Source: Thermodesulfobacteriota bacterium (GTDB lineage: Bacteria; Desulfobacterota; QYQD01). From it: a stretch of DNA of 64,000 nt. This document shows positions 17,629-27,980 of the stretch, one piece after another (positions within the stretch are counted from its first letter, which is position 1; every line of letters starts with the position of its first letter). The notes under the pieces are model-generated. The model searched no databases, had not been told where the DNA came from, and was given only the letters and a program-made list of their open reading frames with translations. Position numbers and translations under genes: made by a program. The DNA lies in NCBI GenBank assembly GCA_031082315.1, contig JAVHLC010000001.1, positions 62,001 to 126,000 of the forward strand, read 5' to 3'.

Positions 17629-19122
17629 ATGACGCTTAGATTATACAACTCCTTTAGCAGTCAAAAGGAAGACTTTAAGCCTCTGCAGGATAACCAGGTC
17701 GGTATCTACGTCTGCGGTATTACTGCCTATGATGATTGCCATTTGGGCCATGCCCGCGCAGCCGTAGTTTTTGATGTCATCATTCGCTACCTGCGCCACC
17801 GTGGATTTAAGGTGACTCACGTACAAAACATTACCGATATAGATGACAAGATCATCAACCGGGCCAGAGAAAAGGGAGTCTCCTGTAAGGAGCTTTCCGA
17901 ACACTATACCGGGGAATTCCACCGGGATATGGAGAGCTTGGGCGTGGCCCGGCCGGACGTGGAGCCAAAGGCCACCGAGCATATCCAGGATATCATCCGT
18001 TTGATTGAGACCCTGATAAGCAAAGGGTATGCGTATGCGGCTGAAGGTAATGTCTTCTTCTCTGTGGAAAAGTTCCCTGGTTACGGACGGCTTTCCCATC
18101 GCAGCCCGGAAGAGATGCAGGCCGGCGCCAGAGTAGAAATTGACCCCCGAAAACACCATCCCATGGACTTTGCCCTCTGGAAGACCGGCAAGCCGGGCGA
18201 ACCCGCCTGGGAAAGCCCCTGGGGGCCGGGCCGGCCCGGATGGCACATAGAATGCTCGGCCATGAGTATCCGCTACCTGGGGGAGACCTTCGATATCCAT
18301 GGAGGGGGACAGGACCTCATCTTTCCGCATCATGAAAATGAGATAGCCCAGTCCGTGGCCGCCACTGGAAAACCATTTGTACGCTATTTTGTGCACAACG
18401 GATTTGTGACCATAAATGGTGAAAAGATGTCCAAATCCCTTGGCAACTTCTTGACTATAAAGGATATCCTGTCCGGTTACCATCCTGAGGCCCTACGCCT
18501 GTTTTTACTCTCCAAACATTACCGCAGCCCCCTGGATTACTCAGAAGACTTTATCCGGGAGAAGCAGGTCAGTCTGGATAGAATATACGCTACATTAGGT
18601 GAGGCCCTGGAAATCACCGCCGCCCCTCCGGGTAAGCGCCCCGGCGCAGCTGCGACAGGAGTTTCGCTGCCGCCTGAAGCAGAAGCCGCCTGTGCCCGGA
18701 TCAAAGATCTTAAAAAACTATTTTACCAGGCCATGGACGATGACTTTAACACGGCCCAGGCCATGGGCCATATCTTTGATGCGGCAAAAGGGATAAACAC
18801 CCTCTTGCAGATCAGCAAAAAGGAGCCAGCCCGGGCCTGTCTGGATGCTATCGGGGCCGGCGCCTCGGCCATCAGGGAAGTGGGCCAGGTACTGGATCTC
18901 TTCGCTACCGAGCCCAGGGTCTATCTGGAAAAACGACGGACAGAAAAACTGAGAAAAATCCCTCTCCCGGAAAAAGAGATCAGCGATCTCATACGCCAAA
19001 GGGAAGAGGCCCGCACAAAGAAAGACTGGGCTGCCGCCGATACTATCCGCAAAAAGTTGGCCGGGGCCAATATAATTCTCAAAGACAGCCCACAGGGAAC
19101 AACCTGGGAGATAAAGGAGTAA
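17629..19122 (+). CDS. cysS: Cysteinyl-tRNA synthetase
   Basis: A class I aminoacyl-tRNA synthetase with the HIGH signature as HLGHARAAV and the KMSKS loop as KMSKSLGN. The zinc ligands include Cys in YVCGITAYD, Cys in HIECSAMS and the HHENE segment. The C-terminal helical domain for tRNA binding is present, with a total of 497 residues. uvrB begins directly at the next base. Confidence 0.96.
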   Translation: MTLRLYNSFSSQKEDFKPLQDNQVGIYVCGITAYDDCHLGHARAAVVFDVIIRYLRHRGFKVTHVQNITDIDDKIINRAREKGVSCKELSEHYTGEFHRDMESLGVARPDVEPKATEHIQDIIRLIETLISKGYAYAAEGNVFFSVEKFPGYGRLSHRSPEEMQAGARVEIDPRKHHPMDFALWKTGKPGEPAWESPWGPGRPGWHIECSAMSIRYLGETFDIHGGGQDLIFPHHENEIAQSVAATGKPFVRYFVHNGFVTINGEKMSKSLGNFLTIKDILSGYHPEALRLFLLSKHYRSPLDYSEDFIREKQVSLDRIYATLGEALEITAAPPGKRPGAAATGVSLPPEAEAACARIKDLKKLFYQAMDDDFNTAQAMGHIFDAAKGINTLLQISKKEPARACLDAIGAGASAIREVGQVLDLFATEPRVYLEKRRTEKLRKIPLPEKEISDLIRQREEARTKKDWAAADTIRKKLAGANIILKDSPQGTTWEIKE

Positions 19123-21117
19123 GTGTCCTTATTTAATCTGGTTTCAGACTTCAAGCCGCTAGGCGACCAGCCTAAGGCCATTGAGGCCCTCACCCGTTCC
19201 CTGCAGAAAGGCCACAAGCACCAGGTACTCCTCGGTGTTACCGGTTCCGGCAAGACCTTTACCATGGCCCACGTCATTGCCCGGACAGAGCGGCCCGCCC
19301 TTGTTATAGCCCCAAATAAGACCCTGGCCGCCCAACTCTTCAATGAATTCAAACAGCTTTTTCCCGAAAACGCCGTGGAGTACTTCGTCAGCTATTATGA
19401 CTATTATCAGCCGGAAGCCTATATACCGCAAACAGATACCTATATCGCCAAAGACGCCTCTATAAACGACGCCATAGACCGCCTGCGCCATTCCGCAACC
19501 AGTTCCCTCCTGCAGAGGCGGGACGTAATCATCGTGGCCAGTGTATCCTGTATCTATGGCCTCGGCTCTCCCGATGAATATCGCAGCATGCACCTGGCCC
19601 TCGTTGAAGGGCAGGAACTTGGCCGGGAAGAACTCCTGCGGGCCCTGGTCGCCATGCTTTATGAGCGAAATGACATAGATTTTCACCGGGGGACCTTTCG
19701 TGTACGCGGCGACATCGTGGAGATATTCCCTTCCTGTGAAGAGGACCGTGCCATCCGCGTCGAATACTTTGGCGATACCATCGAGGCCATTAAGGAAATA
19801 GACCCGTTACGTGGGGTAGTCAGAAGGACTATGAAAGAGGCGCTCATATACCCTGGCAGCCACTACGTGACCACACGCCCCCGCTTGCTGCAGGCCATCG
19901 AGAGCATAAAGGCAGAATTAACGGAAAGGATCGATTTTCTCAGGGATCAAGGAAGTCTGGTAGAGGCCCAGCGCATTGAGGAGCGCGCCAATTTTGACCT
20001 GGAGATGCTGCAGGAGCTTGGTTACTGCCACGGCATAGAAAATTATTCACGCCACCTGACCGGCCGAAGACCCGGAGAACCTCCACCCACCCTCCTGTCT
20101 TATTTCCCGGAAGATTTTCTCCTATTTATCGACGAAAGTCACATCACCATCCCTCAGCTTCAGGCCATGTACCGGGGAGATCGCTCCCGCAAAGAAACCC
20201 TGGTGGGATACGGCTTTCGTCTGCCTTCGGCCCTGGATAATCGCCCGCTGAACTTCGCCGAGTTTGAACAACGCGCAAGGCGGGTAATTTACGTCTCCGC
20301 CACACCCGGCCCCCACGAACTTAAAAAGGCGTCCGGCCATATAGCCGAACAGGTCATCCGGCCTACCGGTCTGATTGATCCCAGGGTTATTGTGAAACCG
20401 GCAGTGAGCCAGGTCGATGATCTCCTGGAGGAAATAAGAAAACGCCTTAAGCGAAAAGAACGGGTCCTCGTAACCACACTTACCAAACGTATGTCCGAAG
20501 ACCTGGCCGAATATTATGCAGAGCTGGGGCTCAGGGTAAAGTATCTCCATTCCGATATTGCCACCCTGGAAAGAACAAAAATTATACGGGACCTGCGCCT
20601 CGGAGTCTTTGATATCCTCATTGGCATTAACCTCCTCAGGGAGGGTCTGGATATACCGGAGGTCTCGCTGGTAGCCATCCTGGACGCAGACAAAGAAGGC
20701 TTTTTACGTTCGGAGCGCTCCCTGATTCAGACCTGTGGCCGGGCCGCCCGGAACATACACGGCGAGGTTATTTTCTACGCCGATCATATGACCACGGCTA
20801 TTATGCGGGCGTTAGAAGAAACCGAACGCAGGCGGAAGCTGCAGGCCGGATATAACCGCCGGCACCATATTACCCCGACCACTATCAAAAAATCCATAAG
20901 GGATGTCCTTACCTCGGTTTATGAGGCTGACTACTACACGGTGCCCGTGGCCGCAGAAGAAACAGAGGCGTTTTTAACCGTTGAAGACATCGCCCGGCGC
21001 ATAGAATCCCTGGAGGAAGAGATGAAGCGCGCCGCCAGGGACCTGGAATTTGAGCGGGCTGCAGAACTGCGTGACCGCGTACGCGCCCTCAGACAGCAGG
21101 AGTTGGCATGGCGTTAA
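19123..21117 (+). CDS. uvrB: Excinuclease ABC subunit B
   Basis: UvrB verifies DNA damage and loads UvrC in nucleotide excision repair. It starts with a GTG immediately after the cysS stop, with AAGGAG just upstream. Visible parts are the Q-tip [11 protein letters not shown], Walker [11 protein letters not shown], the beta-hairpin [12 protein letters not shown], the DEAD-box variant IDESH, the helicase motifs and a C-terminal UVR motif ([21 protein letters not shown], seen in two blocks). 664 residues, full length. It overlaps uvrC by 10 bases. Confidence 0.96.
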   Translation: MSLFNLVSDFKPLGDQPKAIEALTRSLQKGHKHQVLLGVTGSGKTFTMAHVIARTERPALVIAPNKTLAAQLFNEFKQLFPENAVEYFVSYYDYYQPEAYIPQTDTYIAKDASINDAIDRLRHSATSSLLQRRDVIIVASVSCIYGLGSPDEYRSMHLALVEGQELGREELLRALVAMLYERNDIDFHRGTFRVRGDIVEIFPSCEEDRAIRVEYFGDTIEAIKEIDPLRGVVRRTMKEALIYPGSHYVTTRPRLLQAIESIKAELTERIDFLRDQGSLVEAQRIEERANFDLEMLQELGYCHGIENYSRHLTGRRPGEPPPTLLSYFPEDFLLFIDESHITIPQLQAMYRGDRSRKETLVGYGFRLPSALDNRPLNFAEFEQRARRVIYVSATPGPHELKKASGHIAEQVIRPTGLIDPRVIVKPAVSQVDDLLEEIRKRLKRKERVLVTTLTKRMSEDLAEYYAELGLRVKYLHSDIATLERTKIIRDLRLGVFDILIGINLLREGLDIPEVSLVAILDADKEGFLRSERSLIQTCGRAARNIHGEVIFYADHMTTAIMRALEETERRRKLQAGYNRRHHITPTTIKKSIRDVLTSVYEADYYTVPVAAEETEAFLTVEDIARRIESLEEEMKRAARDLEFERAAELRDRVRALRQQELAWR

Positions 21118-22940
21118 GTGAGGATATTCTTTCTACTATTTCCCACGGAACAGGTGTGTATCTGTTCAAGGATGCTAAAGACCTCGTCCTTTATGTGGGA
21201 AAGGCCAAAGACTTAAGAAAAAGGCTCGCTTCATATTTTCAAAAAAGACGGGAACAGGGGACCAGGACGGAGGCCCTGTTCACCCGGGCCGCCTCTATCG
21301 AGACTATCCTGACGGAGAACGAGAAAGAGGCCCTCATCCTGGAATGCAACCTGATTAAAAAACACCGGCCTCGATACAATGTAGTTTTACGCGATGACAA
21401 AAACTATCTCTCGCTGCGTCTCGACCCTTGTCAGAAGTTCCCCCGCATTACCATCGTCCGGCGCCCGGCCGATGATGGCGCCATATACTTTGGCCCGTTT
21501 TCCTCCGCCGCGTCCGTGCGTGAGACTCTGCGCTCCCTGCAGCATATCTTCCCGCTGCGCCGTTGCGGTGACATCGTATTTAAATCACGTACCCGCCCCT
21601 GTCTCAATTACCAGATCAAACGCTGCGCGGCCCCTTGCGTTGGTCTGATTTCGGAAGAAGAATATCGAAAACTGGTTGCCCAGGTCGTTTTGTTCTTTCG
21701 CGGGCAACTCCAGGACCTCGTAAAAATCTTCGAAAAAGAGATGCAGACCCTCGCCGGCCGCCTGGAATATGAAAAGGCCGCCCTTTATCGGGATCGCCTA
21801 TCGGCCATAAAACGGACTTTAGAAAAGCAATCCGTGACCTCCACACGCCTTGTTGACCGGGATGTCATCGGGCTATACCGGCAGGACGGGTCTGTCCAGA
21901 TATCCATCCTTTTCGTCCGTAACGGGGCCGTGATCGGCCATAAAACCTTTCCTTTCCGGGAAGCGCCGGCGACAAACGAAGAGATATTATCCCATTTTCT
22001 AAGACAATTTTATGGTGAGGGGAAATACATACCCGGGGAAATTCTTATACCGCTGGCCATGGAAGACCATGCGGTGATCGCCTCCTGGCTCGGGGAAAAG
22101 ACGGGAAAAAAGGTATCGATCTTGATACCCCAAAAAGGAGACAGGCATCGACTCTTGCTTCTGTCCATGAAAAACGCCGAGGGTTCCTTCCGCCAAAAAC
22201 TAAAGGAGGAAGGGGATCGCCATAATCTCCTGACACTTTTGCAGGAAAAACTGGGCCTCAGGTATTATCCCGAACGCATCGAGGGCCTCGATATATCCAA
22301 TATCGGCGGGGAAATGGCCGTGGGTTCCCTGGTAGCATTTATCAATGGCATCCCTGGTCGAAGCCTCTATCGACGATACAAAATAAAGTTGCCCGAGCGG
22401 CCGGATGATTACGCCATGATGCGTGAGGTGGTCTCACGGCGTCTGCGCCGGGCCAAAGAGGAAGATCCATGGCCGAATATGCTGCTCATAGACGGCGGTA
22501 AGGGCCATCTTAACGTGGCCAGGCAGGCATTGAAAGACCTGGGTTGCAGTGGCCGCGTGGACCTGATCGCTCTGGCCAAGGGGAAAAAGGGCGAAACAGA
22601 CAAAGTATATCTCCCGGAACGTAAAAATCCCGTTTTATGGAAAAGGAACTCCCCGCTCCTCCTTTACCTGCAACGCATTCGGGATGAGGCCCACCGGTTC
22701 GCCATAGAATACCACCACAAGCTGCGCAAAAGGGGTTTAACCCGGTCGCTTTTGGATGAGATCCCGGGGGTCGGCAGTGTGCTCAAAAAAAGATTACTTA
22801 TACATTTCGGCAGCGTAGAAAAACTGAAAGGGGCTTCAGTCGAAGAAATCGCCTCGGTCAAGGGGATAAATCCCTCTTTAGCGGCTAACATAAAGGCTTT
22901 TCTGGAAAATTATAAAAGGGCTCATTCCATAACAGAATGA
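21108..22940 (+). CDS. uvrC: Excinuclease ABC subunit C
   Basis: UvrC makes the two incisions of nucleotide excision repair. The N-terminal GIY-YIG nuclease ([20 protein letters not shown]) is followed by a Cys-rich stretch ([13 protein letters not shown]), a UVR motif ([20 protein letters not shown]), an RNase H-like nuclease domain with IEGLDISN and LIDGGKGH, and two helix-hairpin-helix motifs at the end ([19 protein letters not shown]). 610 residues. The stop codon lies inside the terminator hairpin. Confidence 0.96.
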   Translation: MALSEDILSTISHGTGVYLFKDAKDLVLYVGKAKDLRKRLASYFQKRREQGTRTEALFTRAASIETILTENEKEALILECNLIKKHRPRYNVVLRDDKNYLSLRLDPCQKFPRITIVRRPADDGAIYFGPFSSAASVRETLRSLQHIFPLRRCGDIVFKSRTRPCLNYQIKRCAAPCVGLISEEEYRKLVAQVVLFFRGQLQDLVKIFEKEMQTLAGRLEYEKAALYRDRLSAIKRTLEKQSVTSTRLVDRDVIGLYRQDGSVQISILFVRNGAVIGHKTFPFREAPATNEEILSHFLRQFYGEGKYIPGEILIPLAMEDHAVIASWLGEKTGKKVSILIPQKGDRHRLLLLSMKNAEGSFRQKLKEEGDRHNLLTLLQEKLGLRYYPERIEGLDISNIGGEMAVGSLVAFINGIPGRSLYRRYKIKLPERPDDYAMMREVVSRRLRRAKEEDPWPNMLLIDGGKGHLNVARQALKDLGCSGRVDLIALAKGKKGETDKVYLPERKNPVLWKRNSPLLLYLQRIRDEAHRFAIEYHHKLRKRGLTRSLLDEIPGVGSVLKKRLLIHFGSVEKLKGASVEEIASVKGINPSLAANIKAFLENYKRAHSITE

Positions 22941-22945
22941 GCCCT
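22912..22945 (-). terminator. Hairpin between convergent uvrC and dsrP
   Basis: AGGGCTCATTC (22917-22927) and GAATGAGCCCT (22935-22945) form an 11-bp perfect stem with a 7-base loop. On the minus strand a T-rich run (TTTTATA) follows, so it ends the dsr operon. Its plus-strand arm also contains the uvrC stop, and it may slow transcription from that side too. Confidence 0.7.
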
Positions 22946-22988
22946 CGCTAACCCACCTTAAACTATATGAACTTTACCTAAAAAGTTT

Positions 22989-24143
22989 CTAAGCTATCTC
23001 TTTCTTGACCGAGACAGCCACCTTCCAGAGAACAGTTAATATCAGCGCGCCGGTCGCATACACCATCATAGAAACCGCCAGTTCCGGGATCGTCGGTGCA
23101 TACTCTGTTACCCTTTCAAACATATTCGGAACAAACCCGGCCACCAACAAGGCCAGTCCTTTGTCAATCCAGCTCGCGCCAACCAGCATAAGAAGAGCCG
23201 GGATCAATATATTTTCGTTGTTCCGGAAGGCAGGCGGAATCAGTAAAACCAAGGAACCAAAGGCCATCACTACAGCAGCCCACATAAAGGGGACCAAAAG
23301 ATTGTGCCCTTCCAGGCCGTAGAAAAGGTATTCAAATGAATGCATATGCCCTGGGATATTGCTGTAGAAGGCAGTGAATAGTTCAAGTCCAAAGAAGAAG
23401 ACGTTGACACACATGGCATAGGTGATAATCTTCGCCAAAGATTGGATCGCCTCTTTCCCGGGATCGTACTTTGTCAACCTTCTCAACAGCAGGGACAGCA
23501 GAAGGAGTATCGCAGGCCCGGAACAAAACGCCGAGGCCAGAAATCGTGCAGCCATAATAGCGGTAAGCCAGTAATGTCTGCCTGGGATACCAGCGTAGAG
23601 GAAGGCCGTCACGGTGTGGATGCTGAAGGCCCAGATTACAGAAAGATACACAAGGGGCTTTATCCACGAGGCCGGCGTTACGCCTTTGCGTTCTGCCTGG
23701 AGTGTAGTCCAGCCGATAATGATATTCAGAAAGAGATACCCATTCAAAACGACCATATCCCAGAAAAGGATTGAATTAGGTGTGGGGTGCAAAATGACAT
23801 TCAGGAGACGCTGTGGCTGGCCAAGATCCACGACGATGAAAAGCATACACATGCTCACCGCGGAGATGGCCATAAACTCCCCTAAAATAATCATCTTGCT
23901 AAACGCCTTGTAGTGATGGAAGTAGTAAGGCAAAACCAACATCACTGCCGAGGCGGCCACGCCGACCAGATAGGTAAACTGGGCGATATAAAAACCCCAC
24001 GAGACATCCCGGCTCATACCGGTTATCTTCAGCCCCTGTGTGAGCTGTGTGTAGTAGGCAATAGAGCCCAACCCAATGAGACCAAGCAGCAACAATATCC
24101 ATACATAATAGCCTTTACTTCCGTATAGTGCCTTCTCAAGCAT
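22989..24143 (-). CDS. dsrP: DsrP, NrfD-like membrane subunit of the DsrMKJOP complex
   Basis: The 384-residue protein is an integral membrane polypeptide of the NrfD/PsrC type with about ten hydrophobic segments (for example YYVWILLLLGLIGLGSIAYY near the start). NrfD-type subunits bind quinone and couple to a periplasmic iron-sulfur partner, here DsrO. It is the last gene of the operon and lies 10 bases after dsrO. In dissimilatory sulfate and sulfur metabolism, DsrMKJOP connects the menaquinone pool and periplasmic electrons to the cytoplasmic DsrC/DsrAB step. Confidence 0.92.
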   Translation of the reverse strand: MLEKALYGSKGYYVWILLLLGLIGLGSIAYYTQLTQGLKITGMSRDVSWGFYIAQFTYLVGVAASAVMLVLPYYFHHYKAFSKMIILGEFMAISAVSMCMLFIVVDLGQPQRLLNVILHPTPNSILFWDMVVLNGYLFLNIIIGWTTLQAERKGVTPASWIKPLVYLSVIWAFSIHTVTAFLYAGIPGRHYWLTAIMAARFLASAFCSGPAILLLLSLLLRRLTKYDPGKEAIQSLAKIITYAMCVNVFFFGLELFTAFYSNIPGHMHSFEYLFYGLEGHNLLVPFMWAAVVMAFGSLVLLIPPAFRNNENILIPALLMLVGASWIDKGLALLVAGFVPNMFERVTEYAPTIPELAVSMMVYATGALILTVLWKVAVSVKKEIA

Positions 24144-24153
24144 AGCCCTTACC

Positions 24154-24927
24154 TCATACTATGTAATAAACGCAAGGTTGCGTACCCAGGTTTGGTTTAC
24201 GCCGGATGCTGTAATTGGAACGAAGCACCTGCCTGACCTCTGAGTTCGGGTCATCCAGATCGCCAAAAATCAGCGCCCCATTGGAGACTTCCACGCAGGC
24301 CGGCATCAGCCCTTCTTCCAATCTCTCCGTGCAGAAGGTGCACTTTTCCACAACTCCGCGCATCCGCGTCGGATACTTTCGATTTTCCTCTTTGATATAC
24401 GGCCGTGGGTCTCCGAAGTTAAAGCTCCTGGCTCCAAAGGGACAGGCAGCCATACAGAAACGGCACCCTATGCATCGGTGCATATCCATCATCACGATAC
24501 CGTCTGGCCTTTTATATGTGGCCTTTGTGGGGCACACCCGCACGCAGGCCGGCTCGTCGCAGTGGTTGCAAAGCAACAGAAACGGCTTATGCTTAACCTC
24601 ATCCGAGACAAATTTGTTCATATCATCCGGGAAGGCGTGCTCATATTCCTCGGTCCAGATCCATTTTACCTCTTGTTTCGTTCCGATGTCCGGGACATTG
24701 TGAACGCGATGGCAGGCCTCAATCATCCTTTTGCAATCGGCCTCGGTCAGCTTCCGCGTATCAATGACCATGGCCCATCTCTTTGCCGTTAACGCCTTTG
24801 GATTGGGTGAAACCTGCGAAGCCTCCACCGGGGCTCTTCGAAGCAAGTCAACAGCGGTCGCGCCTCCAAGCCCGGCTACAGCGGAGATTCCGACTATCTT
24901 CAGGAATTCTCTTCTATTGATGCCCAT
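24154..24927 (-). CDS. dsrO: DsrO, periplasmic iron-sulfur subunit with Tat signal
   Basis: The N-terminus MGINRREFLKIVGISAVAG is a twin-arginine signal, so the protein is exported folded. The ferredoxin ligands fall in CNHCDEPACVRVCP, CIGCRFCMAACP and CTFCTERLEEGLMPACVE, enough for three or more [4Fe-4S] clusters. The frame is open to 24963, but the ATG at 24927 has GGAGAAGG upstream and starts the signal exactly. It overlaps dsrJ by 28 bases. Its neighbours identify it as the partner of DsrP. Confidence 0.93.
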   Translation of the reverse strand: MGINRREFLKIVGISAVAGLGGATAVDLLRRAPVEASQVSPNPKALTAKRWAMVIDTRKLTEADCKRMIEACHRVHNVPDIGTKQEVKWIWTEEYEHAFPDDMNKFVSDEVKHKPFLLLCNHCDEPACVRVCPTKATYKRPDGIVMMDMHRCIGCRFCMAACPFGARSFNFGDPRPYIKEENRKYPTRMRGVVEKCTFCTERLEEGLMPACVEVSNGALIFGDLDDPNSEVRQVLRSNYSIRRKPNLGTQPCVYYIV

Positions 24928-25328
24928 GCCACCTTCTCCTTCTCTTTCGGTTCGATATGGCAAGTCCAGCAGTACGGTTTTACATCCGTGTAATTATGAC
25001 ATTCGTCACAGAACTGCTTTTTATTCGAATGGCAGTTCATGCATTCATTCTGAAGGCTCATATTAAACGTCTTACCGCTACTGCTCACATATAACTTGTT
25101 CCCATCGCGGACCACGGAATCACGCCAGTCGTTAAGAATTTTCATATGCTCGGCCTGCATGAATGCCTTCGGCTCTATACACTTTTTCTCTGCCAACTGC
25201 TGGATTACAGGGGTGTCGATTTTTGGGTCTGGCTTCTTAGCGGCCTTGCCCACATTGCTCCAAAGCGGGAAGGTTACCAGGCCAACGAAAACGACCAGTC
25301 CGGTTATGATTTTGCCTCCGTCATACAT
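24900..25328 (-). CDS. dsrJ: DsrJ, membrane-anchored triheme cytochrome c
   Basis: Three heme-binding motifs CxxCH are visible: CMNCH at 96-100, CDECH at 107-111 and CWTCH at 120-124. An N-terminal hydrophobic helix (IITGLVVFVGLVTFPLW) acts as an uncleaved anchor, leaving the hemes in the periplasm. Cys50 lies in the position where known DsrJ proteins supply an unusual Cys ligand to one heme. 142 residues; overlaps dsrK by 8 bases and dsrO by 28. Confidence 0.94.
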   Translation of the reverse strand: MYDGGKIITGLVVFVGLVTFPLWSNVGKAAKKPDPKIDTPVIQQLAEKKCIEPKAFMQAEHMKILNDWRDSVVRDGNKLYVSSSGKTFNMSLQNECMNCHSNKKQFCDECHNYTDVKPYCWTCHIEPKEKEKVAWASIEENS

Positions 25329-26979
25329 CAGCCTCTTCCTCCATTCCCTTTAAGGGTCGAAAACGGAAATCTTGAGTCCTCTTCTTCTCTCCAGGTACGA
25401 CCAGGGCATTCGCTACCATTTCATGGATACCTGTTACCTCCACCCCTGGCGCCCAGTAGTTACACAGAGTCACCAGCGTAGCCCGGTCAATGGCGCAGAT
25501 GCAACCCAAGTGGTTCACGCCGTGTTTTTTTTGGACATACTGCACCGCGTTTCCTCTGGGCAGCCCACCCCGCAGTCTCATCTCCATCATCTCATCCGTA
25601 CCCAGTCCGGCCCCGCCTGCGCAGCAGAAGGTCTGCTCCCGGATGGTATTCTCAGGCATCTCATGAAAATTATTACATACGTTCTTGATGACATAGCGCG
25701 GCTCCTCCAATATTCCCATGCCCCGAGCCGGGTTGCAGGAGTCATGGAAGGTTAGCGTTATGTGATCGTTTCGGCTCGGATCCAGTTTCAATTTGTTGTG
25801 TTTGATAAGGTCGGCAGTAAATTCACAGATATGCACCATCTTGGTGGAGTTGGCATTTTCGAATTTCGTGCCGGTAATAGGAGAGACCGGTTCTTCCAGA
25901 AAATCGGCCGGTCCGTTCATGGTGCCCATATATTGGTTAATTACCCTCCACATGTGGCCGCACTCCCCACCCAGGATCCATTTAACCCCCAGCCTCTTGG
26001 CCTCGGCATACATCTTGGCGTTCAGCCTCTTCATCATTTCATGTGAGGTAAATAGGCCGAAGTTCCCGCCTTCAGATGCATAGGTGCTCCAAGTAATGTC
26101 GAGTCCCATACTCTCCAAGTAATGAAATAGGTAGTGATATCCCATATAGGTGTAGGTGCCAGGATCACCAAAGATGTCTCCTGAGGGAGTAATAAATAGT
26201 ATCTCTGCCCCTTTCCGGTTGAAACTTGGCGTCACCTTGATGCCGGTTACGGTCTCCAGGTCTTCTAAAAGGAATTCAGTCATCTCCTTGTAGGCATGGG
26301 GCTGAATGCCCATATGGTTTCCAGTCCGGTAACAATTCGCCACGGGCTCGAGTACCCAGTTGACGTTAAGGCCGATCAGGTTAAGGAGTTCCCGGCCGAT
26401 TATGGTAATCTCCGCCGTGTCAATACCGTAGGGGCAGAATACCGAGCAGCGCCGGCATTCCGTACACTGGAAAAAGTAAAAGAACCACTCTTTTACCACG
26501 TCATAGGTGAGGTCTCTGGCCCCGGCCATCTTCCCCAGTATCTTTCCGGCAGTGGTAAAATGCTTTCTATATACCGACCGGAGAAGCTCCGCCCTCAGAA
26601 CCGGCATATTCTTGGGGTCTCCGCCGCCGATGAAGAAATGACACTTGTCCGCGCAGGCGCCGCATCTTACGCAGATATCCATAAAGAGCCGGAAGGAACG
26701 ATACTTTTCCAGCCGCTCGGCAATCCCTTCGAGGAGAATCTCTTTCCAATTTTCAGGCAGTTTCCAGTCCTCATCCATCGGCGCCCACTCCCGCGGATTC
26801 GGAAGGCCGACATACTTCAGATTCTTTGGCTTTGCCGGATAGATAAAGTTGCCGATCTTGAACTCCGGCTTGGTATCCATCCAGTCTTCTCGTGGCGGTT
26901 TATGATCGACTCTCGATACCACCTCGCGGTCGTAATAACCCATCTGATCTGGTTTAAACTTTTTTGCAGGACCTGCCAT
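25321..26979 (-). CDS. dsrK: DsrK, HdrD-like catalytic iron-sulfur subunit
   Basis: Two ferredoxin-type cluster motifs lie at C103-C106-C109-C113 and C172-C175-C178-C182. Two CCG-type segments follow (FHDSCNPARG and TFCCAGGAG, with GGECGHMW between), which in heterodisulfide reductase HdrD form the special catalytic [4Fe-4S] site. DsrK is expected to act on the DsrC trisulfide or disulfide on the cytoplasmic face. 552 residues. It starts 2 bases after the dsrM stop, so the pair is tightly coupled. Confidence 0.95.
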   Translation of the reverse strand: MAGPAKKFKPDQMGYYDREVVSRVDHKPPREDWMDTKPEFKIGNFIYPAKPKNLKYVGLPNPREWAPMDEDWKLPENWKEILLEGIAERLEKYRSFRLFMDICVRCGACADKCHFFIGGGDPKNMPVLRAELLRSVYRKHFTTAGKILGKMAGARDLTYDVVKEWFFYFFQCTECRRCSVFCPYGIDTAEITIIGRELLNLIGLNVNWVLEPVANCYRTGNHMGIQPHAYKEMTEFLLEDLETVTGIKVTPSFNRKGAEILFITPSGDIFGDPGTYTYMGYHYLFHYLESMGLDITWSTYASEGGNFGLFTSHEMMKRLNAKMYAEAKRLGVKWILGGECGHMWRVINQYMGTMNGPADFLEEPVSPITGTKFENANSTKMVHICEFTADLIKHNKLKLDPSRNDHITLTFHDSCNPARGMGILEEPRYVIKNVCNNFHEMPENTIREQTFCCAGGAGLGTDEMMEMRLRGGLPRGNAVQYVQKKHGVNHLGCICAIDRATLVTLCNYWAPGVEVTGIHEMVANALVVPGEKKRTQDFRFRPLKGMEEEADV

Positions 26980-26981
26980 GG

Positions 26982-27974
26982 TTACTCCTTTTCCACTGGT
27001 AATCCAGCTTCTTTCATGTGTTCTCTGAATTCGTCTTCATATTCTTCGTAGGTATGGACCTTTACCGGGTAATTCCAGGGATTGATGTGTCTTACTGCCC
27101 GGTTGTTGTTAGCCAGATTTCTGGTGGGACTGAGGAAGACCCCGCCCAGATGCATCAGCTTGCTGAATGGGAAGTATGCAAACAGGGTGCTGACCAGGAA
27201 GAGATGGATGTAAAAAATAACACCAATCCCTTCCGGGATCTTGGGGCTGAAAGTGACCAGTCCCATAGTCAGCTCTTTCACGCCCACGATATTTGTCTTG
27301 AAGAAATAACGCATCAGAATACCACTCAGGGCTATGGCCAGAATCAGAAAGAGCGGAAAGTAGTCATTCGCCAGCGAGATGTACCGCAACTGGGGGACAA
27401 AGACCCTTCTCAAGAAAAGATACGCCACGGCCGCCAAAATGACCATATCCGTCTGATAGAACACAGGAACACCTATCTGTAAAATTCCGTCCAGCGTCTC
27501 AGCCCATTTTACGAAGAAAGGTATCGGCTCAGTAACAAATCTAAGGTGTCTAACTAAAATAGTCAGGAAGGAGTAATGAAAGGCTAAAGCGCCCAGCCAG
27601 AGCCACTTCGCCGAACCGTATCGAAGTATCGGCCCTTCTCTCAAATCAACCTTTGTGTTTCTGAACAGTGAACGGAAGAGAAAGACCTCCAACAACATCC
27701 TTATGATAACCTCACCGGTAGTAAACGGGTTATCGAATCTATTCCGTTTGACCCATGTCTGACTTTTTTGCTGGCCGCAGGTGGCAGGTATCCGAAATGG
27801 AACCGGCGAACGTCCCCACTGTACAACGCGACGAATGAACCCTATCAGAAATATAAGAAAGGCGGCATAGGGGATAAAAACACCGAAAAGGTAGTTCATT
27901 CCAGCGCCACTCACTCCCGCGTAAGCAATTAAGGTGAGCGCCAGGACTGCGATGAGGGGAAGCAAAAGTCTCAT
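26982..27974 (-). CDS. dsrM: DsrM, membrane cytochrome b subunit
   Basis: The 330-residue protein resembles NarI-type cytochrome b subunits with about six membrane helices. Candidate heme His residues lie in LAFHYSFLTILVRHLRF and in the helix FYIHLFLVSTLFAYFPFSKLMH. It should pass electrons between menaquinol and DsrK. It follows the RsbRD-like gene after 6 bases and precedes dsrK. Confidence 0.92.
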   Translation of the reverse strand: MRLLLPLIAVLALTLIAYAGVSGAGMNYLFGVFIPYAAFLIFLIGFIRRVVQWGRSPVPFRIPATCGQQKSQTWVKRNRFDNPFTTGEVIIRMLLEVFLFRSLFRNTKVDLREGPILRYGSAKWLWLGALAFHYSFLTILVRHLRFVTEPIPFFVKWAETLDGILQIGVPVFYQTDMVILAAVAYLFLRRVFVPQLRYISLANDYFPLFLILAIALSGILMRYFFKTNIVGVKELTMGLVTFSPKIPEGIGVIFYIHLFLVSTLFAYFPFSKLMHLGGVFLSPTRNLANNNRAVRHINPWNYPVKVHTYEEYEDEFREHMKEAGLPVEKE

Positions 27975-27980
27975 TTACCG